Below are positions 41,968 through 50,489 of a stretch of DNA of 64,000 nucleotides, in pieces. This DNA is from Coriobacteriaceae bacterium (GTDB lineage Bacteria; Actinomycetota; Coriobacteriia; Coriobacteriales; Coriobacteriaceae). The notes beneath the pieces were generated by a model. It was given only the letters and a program-made list of their open reading frames with translations. It did no database searches and was not told the DNA's origin. Numbering within the stretch: position 1 is the stretch's first letter; each line of letters opens with the position of its first letter. The stretch spans positions 124,001-188,000 of the forward strand of contig CABIZD010000001.1 of NCBI GenBank assembly GCA_902363125.1, read 5' to 3'. The position numbers and the translations under genes are program-made.

Positions 41968-43518
41968 TTATTTAGCGATATCGACAGCGCGGCTCTCGCG
42001 AATCACGACGACGCGCACCTGACCGGGATACTCCATCTCTTCCTCGATCTGATGGGCGATATCGTGAGCCAGGACCGTGGACTGGGCATCGGAGATCTTG
42101 TCCGGCTGAACCATGACGTGGACCTCGCGACCAGCCTGCATGGCATAGGTACGCTCGACGCCGTCATGGGAGTTGGCGATCTCCTCGAGCTTCTCAAGAC
42201 GCTTGATGTAGTTCTCGGCAGACTCGCGACGGGCACCGGGGCGAGAGGCAGAGACAGCATCGGCGGCCTGTACCAGGACATCGAGCACCGTATTGGGGTC
42301 GACATCAGCATGGTGAGCCTCGATAGCGTGGACGATAACGGGCTTCTCGCCATAACGGCGGGCCAGCTCGGCGCCGATGACGGCATGCGGGCCCTCAACG
42401 TCATGGTCGATTGCCTTGCCCAGGTCGTGCAGCAGGCCGGCGCGCTTGGCAGTCACAACGTCCAGGCCAAGCTCGGAAGCCATCACGCCGCACAGATCAG
42501 AGACCTCGAGGGAGTGCTGAAGCACGTTCTGACCAAACGAGGTACGGTAGCGCAGGGCACCAAGGGTCTTGACGATCTCGGGGTGCAGGTCGTGGATGCC
42601 GGTATCGAAGGCAGCCTGCTCGCCAGCCTCGCGCACGCGCTGCTGAACCAGGTCGGCGGCCTTGTGATACATCTCCTCGATACGGGCAGGGTGAATGCGG
42701 CCGTCGGCGATGAGGTTCTCGAGGGCGACACGGGCGGTCTCACGACGGACCGGGTCGAAGCTCGAAAGAACGACGGTCTCGGGCGTGTCGTCGATCACGA
42801 GGTTGACGCCGGAAACCTGCTCGAAGGTCCGGATGTTGCGACCCTCGCGACCGATGATACGGCCCTTGAGGTCATCAGAGGGAATGTGCACGGAGGTAAC
42901 GGTGACCTCGGCAGTGTGGTCGGCAGCGCAGCGCTGAATCGCCAGAGACAGAATCTCCTGGGCGGTCTTGTGGCACTCGGCGCGAACCTGCTGCTCGGAC
43001 TCGCGAATGATCGTGGCGGCCTCGTGGGTGACCTCGCCGCGAACCTTATCGAGGAGCTCCTTGTGGGCGTCCTCGCGGGTAAGGTCGGCGATACGCTCGA
43101 GCTCGGAGGTCTGCTTTGCGCAGAGCTCCTCGAGCTCACGGGAGCGCTTCTCGACCTGACCGGCCTGGCTGGACAGCTGATGCTCGCGCTTGTCGAGAGC
43201 GTCGTTGCGGCGATCGAGGGATTCCTCGCGCTGCATCACGCGGTTCTCGAGCGTACGAATCTCGTTCTTACGCTGCTTGTCCTCGGCCTCAGCGGCCTGC
43301 TTGTTCTTGATGATCTCCTCTTTAGCCTCGAGCAGAGCCTCTTTTTTGAGGGTCTCGGCCTGACGCTTAGCATCACCGATCAGGGACTCAGCCTGTGCGT
43401 GTGCCGACTGGATTTTTTCGTCGGCCTCGTGAAGACTACCCTGCTTGGCGGTGCGCATGTAGGCAATGGCGGCGATGGCACCCAAAACGATGCCAACGAG
43501 CGCTGCGATGATAGGCAT
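41968..43518 (-). CDS. rny: Ribonuclease Y
   Basis: RNase Y is the membrane-anchored endonuclease that starts mRNA decay. The 516-residue protein has an N-terminal transmembrane helix ([20 protein letters not shown]), a long coiled coil to about 200, a KH domain ([15 protein letters not shown]) and an HD domain ([12 protein letters not shown]). I chose the ATG at 43518, with AAGGAG five bases before it. The GTG two codons upstream would leave no spacing. It has its own promoter and a long leader. Confidence 0.95.
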   Translation of the reverse strand: MPIIAALVGIVLGAIAAIAYMRTAKQGSLHEADEKIQSAHAQAESLIGDAKRQAETLKKEALLEAKEEIIKNKQAAEAEDKQRKNEIRTLENRVMQREESLDRRNDALDKREHQLSSQAGQVEKRSRELEELCAKQTSELERIADLTREDAHKELLDKVRGEVTHEAATIIRESEQQVRAECHKTAQEILSLAIQRCAADHTAEVTVTSVHIPSDDLKGRIIGREGRNIRTFEQVSGVNLVIDDTPETVVLSSFDPVRRETARVALENLIADGRIHPARIEEMYHKAADLVQQRVREAGEQAAFDTGIHDLHPEIVKTLGALRYRTSFGQNVLQHSLEVSDLCGVMASELGLDVVTAKRAGLLHDLGKAIDHDVEGPHAVIGAELARRYGEKPVIVHAIEAHHADVDPNTVLDVLVQAADAVSASRPGARRESAENYIKRLEKLEEIANSHDGVERTYAMQAGREVHVMVQPDKISDAQSTVLAHDIAHQIEEEMEYPGQVRVVVIRESRAVDIAK

Positions 43519-43684
43519 GCTCACTCCTTTTTATGGATTCGTTACACAACAAAGCGAACCGTCCTTACGAACGGCTCGCGACATTTGAGTAATATGGGCG
43601 CAGCTTATGCGGGTCGGATACAGAAAAACATATAAACAAACTCATCACAGATGAGCACATATCACAAAGCAAATGACAGTGTTT

Positions 43685-43713
43685 ATCGTACGTTGAACCA
43701 CAACAACTGTCAA
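43685..43713 (-). promoter_or_regulatory. Promoter of rny
   Basis: On the minus strand a consensus TTGACA (43708-43713) and TACGAT (43685-43690) are 17 bases apart. The resulting leader is about 160 bases and contains two hairpins, CTCATC-TGT-GATGAG and a 9-bp stem GCGAGCCGT/ACGGTTCGC (about 43546-43571). Confidence 0.75.
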
Positions 43714-43716
43714 ATA

Positions 43717-43765
43717 AATGGCCCCAGCACGGCGGCTAAAACGCGGTGAACGGCAGGGCCACAAT
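43717..43765 (-). terminator. Possible terminator of recA-recX
   Basis: On the minus strand TGGCCC and GGGGCCA can pair across a long loop and are followed by TTTATTT, shortly after the recX stop. The stem is short, so this is tentative. It abuts the rny promoter. Confidence 0.45.
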
Positions 43766-43775
43766 ACGCATACGC

Positions 43776-44468
43776 CTAAACCGCACATTCCTCACGTTCG
43801 GCATCGAGACGCGCCTTAACGGCATCGGCGGCGATGTGATACGAGAAGCCCTTGCCCATCAAAAACCGAACCAGTTTTTCGAATCCGCGCGTCTCTGGAA
43901 CACGCCGCTTGGCGAGCAGGGCTGACGCACGCGCCAAATCGTCTTCGACGGCAAAATAATCCTCGGGATAACCGGGAATGTCATCGAGCACGACATGACG
44001 GCGCTTGAGCTCGGTCTCGATTTTACGCTGTCCCCAACCGCGCCGCTTGCGTTCCTCGATAAAGTACGAGCAAAAGCGGTTCTCGTCTAAAAAGCGATAC
44101 TCGGTGGCGCGCTCGACGGCGAAATCGATCGCGGACTGGTGAAAGCCGTAGCGAGCCAGCTTGTCACGGACCTCACCCGTCGCATGGTCGCGGCGCGATA
44201 ACATCTCGGTCACCATGGTAAGCGCACATTTACGCTCGATGAGCTGCACCGCATCACGAAAGTTATCCCAATCACAGGGAAGATCGGGGCGGTTTTTGAC
44301 ATACAGGCGCGCGACCCGCACGGGAATCCAAATGGACCGCTCAAAACCGCCCTCAAGCTCACAATCGATATGTGCGCAAGGCTTTTTGGACGCATACCCG
44401 CTCGAGAACGAGGAGGCCGCCTTCTTATCGGGAAAGACGACCGTGGCCTCGGTCACCGTATACGACAT
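43776..44468 (-). CDS. recX: Regulatory protein RecX
   Basis: RecX binds RecA filaments and limits their activity. The 230-residue protein has the three-helix repeats typical of the family, with LSRRDHATGEVRDKLARYGF, YRFLDENRFCSYFIEERKRRGWGQRKIETELKRR and the last repeat near the C-terminus. An N-terminal extension of about 75 residues precedes the repeats. It starts 11 bases after recA, so it should share the SOS-controlled promoter. Confidence 0.92.
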   Translation of the reverse strand: MSYTVTEATVVFPDKKAASSFSSGYASKKPCAHIDCELEGGFERSIWIPVRVARLYVKNRPDLPCDWDNFRDAVQLIERKCALTMVTEMLSRRDHATGEVRDKLARYGFHQSAIDFAVERATEYRFLDENRFCSYFIEERKRRGWGQRKIETELKRRHVVLDDIPGYPEDYFAVEDDLARASALLAKRRVPETRGFEKLVRFLMGKGFSYHIAADAVKARLDAEREECAV

Positions 44469-44479
44469 GAGCGTAACCG

Positions 44480-45628
44480 CTACTCGTCGTCATCATCGAG
44501 CATGGCGGAACCATCGATGGCGTAAAGCTCGTCAAACTCCTCAGGCGCAGGCTGATCGGTCAGCTCGACCTCGGACGGAGCATCGTCATCAAACTCAAGC
44601 CCGCAGGCAAGGCGGACCTTATGCTCAATCTCGTCGGCGCAATCGGGGTGTTCGCGCAGGAACGCCTTGGCGGCCTCGCGACCGTTGCCGAGCTTGTCCT
44701 CGCCATAGGCAAACCAGGAGCCCATCTTCTTGCAGATGCCGCACTCGACAGCCATGTCCAAAATCGAGCCTTCCTTAGAGATGCCCGTACCGTACATGAT
44801 GTCGAACTCAGCAGAACGGAACGGAGCTGCCACCTTGTTCTTAACGACCTTGGCGCGCACGCGGTTACCGATGACCTCATCCTTAAGCTTAATGCTGTCG
44901 ATGCGGCGAATGTCGATACGCACCGAAGAGAAAAACTTAAGAGCGCGGCCGCCCGTCGTGGTCTCGGGGTTGCCGAACATGACGCCGATCTTCTCACGCA
45001 GTTGGTTAATGAAGATGCACGTCGTGTTGGACTTGGACAGCGAGCCGGCAAGCTTGCGGAGCGCCTGGCTCATCAGGCGAGCTTGCAAGCCGACCGTGGT
45101 ATCGCCGATCTCTCCCTCGATCTCGGCACGCGGGGTCAGCGCGGCGACGGAGTCGACGACGATGGCATCGATGGCGCCGGAACGCACGAGCATGTCAACA
45201 ATCTCGAGCGCCTGCTCACCCGTATCGGGCTGGGAAATCAGTACCTCGTCGATATCCACGCCAATGCGCGCGGCATACGTGGGATCGAGCGCGTGCTCGG
45301 CATCGATAAATGCCACCACGCCACCCATTGCCTGGGCCTCGGCCAGGATCTCGAGCGAAAGCGTCGTCTTACCGGAGGACTCAGGACCGTAAATCTCGAC
45401 GATACGGCCGCGCGGCACACCGCCGATACCCAGAGCGGCATCGAGTGCCAGAGCGCCCGTGGGGATGGCCTCAACCTCAAGCTCGGGGCCGCCGTCACCA
45501 TACCTCATGATGGAGCCTTGACCGAACTTCTTCTCGATCTCGGCCTTGGTGGTGGCGATCATCTCTTCGCGCTCTTTACCCGTCGTGGGTGCATGAACGG
45601 TACGTACGGGACCTGAATTCTTGGCCAT
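44480..45628 (-). CDS. recA: Recombinase RecA
   Basis: RecA forms filaments on single-stranded DNA for strand exchange and LexA activation. The 382-residue protein has Walker A GPESSGKT (81-88) and the conserved [16 protein letters not shown] and [17 protein letters not shown] loops. The acidic C-terminal tail ends in MLDDDDE. I chose the ATG at 45628, preceded by GGAGGG; a start seven codons upstream has no such site. A LexA box lies inside its promoter. Confidence 0.97.
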   Translation of the reverse strand: MAKNSGPVRTVHAPTTGKEREEMIATTKAEIEKKFGQGSIMRYGDGGPELEVEAIPTGALALDAALGIGGVPRGRIVEIYGPESSGKTTLSLEILAEAQAMGGVVAFIDAEHALDPTYAARIGVDIDEVLISQPDTGEQALEIVDMLVRSGAIDAIVVDSVAALTPRAEIEGEIGDTTVGLQARLMSQALRKLAGSLSKSNTTCIFINQLREKIGVMFGNPETTTGGRALKFFSSVRIDIRRIDSIKLKDEVIGNRVRAKVVKNKVAAPFRSAEFDIMYGTGISKEGSILDMAVECGICKKMGSWFAYGEDKLGNGREAAKAFLREHPDCADEIEHKVRLACGLEFDDDAPSEVELTDQPAPEEFDELYAIDGSAMLDDDDE

Positions 45629-45658
45629 GAATAGCCCTCCTCTTAACAACCTGCATCG

Positions 45659-45687
45659 ATAATAAACGAACGGCTGTTCGTGGTCAA
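45659..45687 (-). promoter_or_regulatory. recA promoter
   Basis: On the minus strand TTGACC (45682-45687) and TATTAT (45659-45664) are 17 bases apart. The LexA box fills the spacer. Confidence 0.85.
45667..45680. promoter_or_regulatory. LexA box of recA
   Basis: CGAACGGCTGTTCG is a perfect CGAAC-N4-GTTCG palindrome placed between the -35 and -10 boxes. Confidence 0.92.
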
Positions 45688-45729
45688 CCGTTCAGGCCAA
45701 TCATATGCAGGCAGTCTTTCCAAAACCCA

Positions 45730-45769
45730 ACCAAACGCCGACCAAACACTGACCAAATGCTTGACCACA
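45730..45769. repeat. Phased ACCAAA direct repeats upstream of the recA promoter
   Basis: ACCAAA occurs at 45730, 45741 and 45752, and ACCACAAA at 45764, with spacings of 11, 11 and 12 bases. The repeats end about 40-80 bases upstream of the recA -35 box. Helical phasing suggests cooperative binding by a regulator. No regulator can be named. Confidence 0.45.
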
Positions 45770-45854
45770 AAGGGCCGAATAAGAACAAGGAAGGCAAGAA
45801 TACACCCATAACCAGCGCAAACGCTAAATTCGTCAGAGGTCCCTATCTCCACAA

Positions 45855-45878
45855 TTAAGGGGCCCTAAGGCCCCTTAA
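45855..45878 (-). terminator. Palindrome after cinA, possible terminator
   Basis: TTAAGGGGCC and GGCCCCTTAA form a 10-bp stem with a 4-nt loop, 7 bases after the cinA stop. Only TTG follows on the minus strand, so termination may be partial. Confidence 0.6.
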
Positions 45879-45885
45879 AACACGT

Positions 45886-46422
45886 CTATTCCATAGAGTT
45901 GAGCACAAGGGCAATGCGTCCCAATGCCTCCGCGACCGCATGGGCACGAACACACGAACGGTCGCCCTCATAGTGGCAGCGCACAGAGTCCACGACCGGC
46001 ACTTCCCCATCAGCCGCGCGATACGCCCAGCCAATATAGAAAGTGCCAGCCGGATCGTCCTCAGTGCCGCCGCCGGGGCCGGCATAACCCGTTGCGCTCA
46101 CTGAAATATCGCTCTGATACAGCTCCAGCGAACCCGCCGCCATCTCGCGCGCGGTCTGATGCGACACCGCGGTATAGCAGTCGAGCGTCTCCTGCTCAAC
46201 ACCCAAAACGCGATGCTTGATCTCATCGCAGTAGGTCACCGCACCGCCACGCAGCACCGCCGAGGCGCCCGGGATATCGGCAATCGTCGAGGCGATCATA
46301 CCTGCTGTCAGCGACTCAGCCGTCGAAACCGTCACGCCCCGAGCGCTCGCGCGCTCGACAATATCGCGCGCCAGCTCCTCGTTATGTGCGGAAATCTGCT
46401 CAAAAGAGTCCGTCATACCCAC
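45886..46422 (-). CDS. CinA C-terminal domain protein (PncC-like amidohydrolase)
   Basis: A 178-residue protein equal to the C-terminal half of CinA, with TAESLTAGMIASTIADIPGAS, YCDEIKHRVLGV and SATGYAGPGGG. This domain deamidates nicotinamide mononucleotide in pyridine nucleotide recycling. The N-terminal molybdopterin-binding-like half of full-length CinA is absent, as in PncC proteins. The place between pgsA and recA is classical. The start is either GTG at 46422 or ATG at 46416. Confidence 0.9.
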   Translation of the reverse strand: MGMTDSFEQISAHNEELARDIVERASARGVTVSTAESLTAGMIASTIADIPGASAVLRGGAVTYCDEIKHRVLGVEQETLDCYTAVSHQTAREMAAGSLELYQSDISVSATGYAGPGGGTEDDPAGTFYIGWAYRAADGEVPVVDSVRCHYEGDRSCVRAHAVAEALGRIALVLNSME

Positions 46423-46428
46423 CAGGAC

Positions 46429-47067
46429 CTAGACCGAAAAGACGATCTTGCGGCAGTTCCAGAAGTACTGGGCGCCCGAGATAACGGTCAGGACAACGGC
46501 AACGGCGTACAGGAAGCGCGACACCGAGTAGATGCCGAGCGTCAGCGCCAGCGGGCCAAGGTGCAAACCGGCCATCGCAAAGACGCACAGGTAACCGCAG
46601 ATGGAGACCATGGTGGTCGCCGTCTTGTACTTGCCAAGCTTATCGGCGGCAACGACCACGCCGGCGGCACTCGCAACCATGCGCAGGGCGCTTACCAACA
46701 GCTCGCGGAACAAGATGATGAACACGGACCAAACCGACACGGCGCCAAAGTCCAAGAACAGCAGCAAGGCCGAGAACACAAGTAGCTTGTCGGCGATGGG
46801 GTCCAAGAACTTACCGAAGTCGGTAATCTCATTGCGCGAACGCGCCAGATAACCGTCGACCTTATCGGTGCACGACAGGATCACATACAGAATGAAGGCA
46901 GCGGCGGCGAGCGGGCCGTCGAAGGTGCTCCAATCCGTACCGGCAACGCTCGTATGAGAAAGCGCCGACACGATCATGAACACCGGGATAAAGACGATGC
47001 GCACGCACGTCACGATGTTGGCGGGCGTCCAGACACTCGTCAGTTCCTTATTGCTCTCGTTAGCCAC
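46429..47067 (-). CDS. pgsA: CDP-diacylglycerol-glycerol-3-phosphate phosphatidyltransferase
   Basis: PgsA makes phosphatidylglycerol phosphate from CDP-diacylglycerol. The 212-residue membrane protein has the signature DKVDGYLARSRN followed by FGKFLDPIADK, containing all four Asp. Several hydrophobic helices follow. The GTG start at 47067 has AGGAG upstream. The rimO-pgsA-cinA-recA order supports this assignment over the other family member at 25447. Confidence 0.93.
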   Translation of the reverse strand: MANESNKELTSVWTPANIVTCVRIVFIPVFMIVSALSHTSVAGTDWSTFDGPLAAAAFILYVILSCTDKVDGYLARSRNEITDFGKFLDPIADKLLVFSALLLFLDFGAVSVWSVFIILFRELLVSALRMVASAAGVVVAADKLGKYKTATTMVSICGYLCVFAMAGLHLGPLALTLGIYSVSRFLYAVAVVLTVISGAQYFWNCRKIVFSV

Positions 47068-47076
47068 AACGCGCTC

Positions 47077-48426
47077 CTACTCCACAACATGACCGATAAG
47101 CTCATAGCAGAAGCTATCGGTAAACTCGACCGTCAGAATATCGCCCACGGATGCCTCGCTGGCATCCAGATGCACCGCGCCATCGGAATCGGGCGCCTGG
47201 AACCAGGCATGGCCGATCAGCTCGGCGCCGTCCTCGGTTTCTTCGATACCGTCGACGATCACCTGGGCGCGCTCGCCCACATGTGCGGCGGTGGCGGCAA
47301 AACCGAGCGACTCGGCCAGGTCCATGGCCTCCTGGGCGCGCTCGAGCTTGACCTCTTCGTCGACCTGGCCCTCCATCTTGGCGGCCAGGCTGCCCTCCTC
47401 CTGCGAGTAGGCAAAGACGCTCGTGTAGTCAAAGCCGACGGTGTCCATAAAGTCGATAAGGTCGCGGAACTCGTCGTCGGTCTCGGTCGGGAAGCCGACC
47501 ATGGCCGTGGAACGGATCACGATGCCGGGGATGCGCTCACGCAGATGGCGGAACAGGTCCTCGAGCTCCTGGCGCGAACCGGAACGGCGCATAGCCTTGA
47601 GTATGCGAGCGTCGCAGTGCTGCACGGGGATATCGATATAGGGCAGCACCTCGGGCGTATCGCGAATCGTATCGATAAGCTCGTCGGTCATGCCCTCGGG
47701 CTGCAGATAGAGCACGCGGACCCAGACGTTCTGCGGACGCACGGCCTCGGCGACGGCATGCAGCAGCTGCGCCAGATTGCGCGGCGAGCCCTCGGCGACA
47801 TCCTCGTCAGCAAAGTCGGTGCCCCAAATACCCGTGTCCTGGCCGATCAGCACGATCTCTCGCACACCGCCGGCAACCAAGTCGCGCACCTCGGAGATAA
47901 TGCTCTCGGCATTGCGCGAGTGATAACGACCGCGGATATACGGAATCATGCAGAAGCTACAGAAGCGGTTGCAGCCATCGGAAATCTTGACGTAAGCAAC
48001 GGCGCCCTCGACAGTGCGCTTGACTTGCGGAATATAGGCAGCGATCTCACGCTCGACACCCAGCACGCCATCGATGACCGCCACAATGCCGTCCTCCTCG
48101 TCGGCCTTCACAAAGGCAGCGACCTCGGGCAGCTCGTCAGGCAGGTCGTCGCCATAGCGCGACGGCACACAGCCGCACATGACGATGGGACAAGAACGAA
48201 CGCCGTCCTGAACCTCGTTGGCGAGCTCGAGCGTGGTCTCGATGCTCTCGGACGTTGCGGAGGCGAGGAACGAGCATGTATTGACGATGGCGATATCGGC
48301 ATCCTGTGGGTCGAATGCCTCCTCGTAGCCCGCGGCGGTCAAAAGTGAACGCATGCGGTCGGTGTCAACCTCGTTCTTAGCGCACCCGAGGGTGATGTAG
48401 AGCACGGAGCCCAACGGTGTATCCAT
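47077..48426 (-). CDS. rimO: Ribosomal protein S12 methylthiotransferase
   Basis: RimO adds a methylthio group to an aspartate of ribosomal protein S12. The 449-residue radical SAM enzyme has the N-terminal cluster cysteines (LGCAKN, NTCSF, CGCVPSRY), the SAM motif CNRFCSFCMIPY and a C-terminal TRAM domain. The LGCAKNEVD start and the RGRYHSR stretch distinguish RimO from MiaB and MtaB, both of which are also in this window. Confidence 0.95.
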   Translation of the reverse strand: MDTPLGSVLYITLGCAKNEVDTDRMRSLLTAAGYEEAFDPQDADIAIVNTCSFLASATSESIETTLELANEVQDGVRSCPIVMCGCVPSRYGDDLPDELPEVAAFVKADEEDGIVAVIDGVLGVEREIAAYIPQVKRTVEGAVAYVKISDGCNRFCSFCMIPYIRGRYHSRNAESIISEVRDLVAGGVREIVLIGQDTGIWGTDFADEDVAEGSPRNLAQLLHAVAEAVRPQNVWVRVLYLQPEGMTDELIDTIRDTPEVLPYIDIPVQHCDARILKAMRRSGSRQELEDLFRHLRERIPGIVIRSTAMVGFPTETDDEFRDLIDFMDTVGFDYTSVFAYSQEEGSLAAKMEGQVDEEVKLERAQEAMDLAESLGFAATAAHVGERAQVIVDGIEETEDGAELIGHAWFQAPDSDGAVHLDASEASVGDILTVEFTDSFCYELIGHVVE

Positions 48427-48453
48427 GTTGGAGAGCAGTCCTTTCGAATGATA

Positions 48454-48951
48454 TTAGCGGTAGTTGGTGAACTGCAGCGGCTGGCCGTAGTCCTGGTCGC
48501 GCAGGAACTGGATAACGGCCTGCAACGCGTCCTTCGAAGCAGAGGAAACACGCAGCTTGTCGGCCTCGATAGTCACCTTGACCTTGAGCTTTTGGTCCTT
48601 GATGTCCTTATTGATCTTCTTGGCGGTCGCCTGGTCGATACCCTCGACGATATGGCCGAGCACGCGCACGGTGCCACCCGATGCCGCCTGTGGAGCATCC
48701 CACGAGACAGCCTTGAGGTCGATGCCGCGCTTGATGAGCTTGGAGCTCAGGACATCGATGATCTGCTTGGAGACAAAGTCGGCCGGGGCGTTGATCGTAA
48801 AGAGCTTGTCGCCCTTCGAAAGCTCGATCGTGGCGCCGGAATCCTTCAGGTCATAGCGCTGGGAAATCTCGCGCGTGGTCTGCTGGAAGGCGTTATCGAC
48901 CTCTTGCATGTTGACCTCAGACACGACGTCGAAGCTGGAATCTTTAGCCAT
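48454..48951 (-). CDS. YajQ family nucleotide-binding protein
   Basis: A 165-residue protein that matches YajQ from the first residues (DSSFDVVSEVNMQEVDNAFQQ) to the last (FLRDQDYGQPLQFTNYR). The family binds nucleotides, and some members bind cyclic di-GMP. A ribosome site (AAAGGAAA) precedes the ATG. It stands between the rodZ-like gene and rimO. Its role in this organism is not evident. Confidence 0.92.
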   Translation of the reverse strand: MAKDSSFDVVSEVNMQEVDNAFQQTTREISQRYDLKDSGATIELSKGDKLFTINAPADFVSKQIIDVLSSKLIKRGIDLKAVSWDAPQAASGGTVRVLGHIVEGIDQATAKKINKDIKDQKLKVKVTIEADKLRVSSASKDALQAVIQFLRDQDYGQPLQFTNYR

Positions 48952-48977
48952 GATGTTTCCTTTCGCGTACGAGTGAC

Positions 48978-50489
48978 TTAGTAGCTATCGTACGAATAGT
49001 CGGTAGAATCGGTGGACGTCTGACCGTCAGTTGCGGTATCGGTGCCATCCGTGGACTGAGCATCGGTGCCGTCCGTGGTATCGGTACCATCGGTGGTGTC
49101 GGTACCATCAGATCTTTCACCATTCTCGGAATCAGTCGTCTCCTTCTTGGGAACGGTGATCGTCACACGCGCCACGCCCGAGGTCTTGGTATCGTAACGG
49201 ACCTTTTCGCCGTTCTTGGTAACGGTGACATCGGAGGGCTTGGACGTGGTAATCTCGATCGAGGACTCGGGCGTATACTCCTGCTCAAAGGGGCCAGTCG
49301 CCTGGGCACCATAGACCGACTTGCCGTCAACCTTGACCTCAATCCAGGCGGTCTTTCCCTTGGCAACGGAGACCTTGACCTTCGTTACCTCGTTCTCGTC
49401 CTTTTTAGCCATCGTCTTGGTGGCGTCCGAATTGGTCGACTCATCCGTCGCCTCATCGGCGTCTTCGTCCTCGTCGACCGTTTCGGTCTTCTTAGATGAC
49501 TTCTTGGTCGTCGTCTTGGTAGCAGTGGGCGTCTCGGGCGTGGTCTCAGGCGTCGAAGATGCGCAGCCGCGCAGAAGTACCACGATGAGCACGATCAGCA
49601 GCAACGCCACGGCACCGATACCTGCGTAGACGATACGCGGATCGAGCCCGTTGTTTTGAGGAGCACGGGAACCGCCGCGCCCACGACTGGAACTGCTGCA
49701 GCCGCCTCCCTGAGGCATACGACCACGATTGCTATCGGAACGGCCGCGATAGCCACCCTGGCCCTGAAGACTGCGCTGACCCGAACGGGGCGCAAGTTCA
49801 CCGCGGCCTTGATAGCCACGCTGGCCCGAACGCGGAGCCGAAGGGCGCTGGCCATACGGCTGTGGTTGAGAGCGAAGACGCGGCGTCACCTGCGTGGTGT
49901 CGGCGTCCGCATAGCCACCGCGAGAGCGTCCGGTGGAGACACCACGGTAACCGCGATCGGAATAGCCGCCGTCGCCGTAGCCGGCACGAGGGTCACGCGC
50001 CACGCCGCGGGCAGCGGGGAGTGCACGGTCCTCGGGCATCGGCGCACTGCGGAACCGGTCACGCTGCGAGCGAATCTCCTCACCCGAACCCGTCTCAGTA
50101 ATATAACCGGCCTGCTGAGGACGCTGTCCATAGCGGGTCGAACGACCGCCCTGAACCATCAGGAAGCGCCCGTTATCGACCGAGGAACGCGAATTGACAT
50201 AGCCGGCGGCGTCCTGAAAACGACCGCCCTGCTGCGACGTCTCGCGCTCGTATGCCATCAGCTCGTCAAAGTAGGCATTGACGACCTCGCGCGGATTGAG
50301 GCCCAAAAAGCGAGCATAGCTCGAAATCATGCCCTGCGCATAGCCGCGCGGCGGCATCGAAGCAAAGTTACCGGTCTCGAAAAACTCGATGATCTGCGGC
50401 CTGATTTTGATGGTGTTGGCGACCTGCTGAATGGAAAGGCCCATTCGGCGACGCTGCTCGAGCAGCATGTCACCAAAGCGTGCAGCCAT
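48978..50489 (-). CDS. RodZ-like protein with Arg/Gly-rich and Thr/Asp-rich disordered regions
   Basis: A 503-residue membrane protein. The N-terminal helix-turn-helix (about 3-75, LLEQRRRMGLSIQQVANTIKIRP) is the RodZ/HTH_25 type that binds MreB in rod-shaped cells. A roughly 200-residue Arg/Gly/Gln-rich, probably disordered stretch follows, with several RSGQR units. One transmembrane helix (about 287-308, IVYAGIGAVALLLIVLIVVLL) leads to a Ser/Thr/Lys/Glu linker, a small extracellular domain (about 365-450) and a tail of TDGTD-type repeats. It is much longer than RodZ because of the two disordered parts. The start overlaps the ftsK stop. Confidence 0.8.
   Translation of the reverse strand: MAARFGDMLLEQRRRMGLSIQQVANTIKIRPQIIEFFETGNFASMPPRGYAQGMISSYARFLGLNPREVVNAYFDELMAYERETSQQGGRFQDAAGYVNSRSSVDNGRFLMVQGGRSTRYGQRPQQAGYITETGSGEEIRSQRDRFRSAPMPEDRALPAARGVARDPRAGYGDGGYSDRGYRGVSTGRSRGGYADADTTQVTPRLRSQPQPYGQRPSAPRSGQRGYQGRGELAPRSGQRSLQGQGGYRGRSDSNRGRMPQGGGCSSSSRGRGGSRAPQNNGLDPRIVYAGIGAVALLLIVLIVVLLRGCASSTPETTPETPTATKTTTKKSSKKTETVDEDEDADEATDESTNSDATKTMAKKDENEVTKVKVSVAKGKTAWIEVKVDGKSVYGAQATGPFEQEYTPESSIEITTSKPSDVTVTKNGEKVRYDTKTSGVARVTITVPKKETTDSENGERSDGTDTTDGTDTTDGTDAQSTDGTDTATDGQTSTDSTDYSYDSY

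Noticed and set aside
45643-45852. 69-codon minus-strand frame upstream of recA
   Set aside because: It spans the recA promoter and LexA box and lacks a ribosome site; more likely chance.
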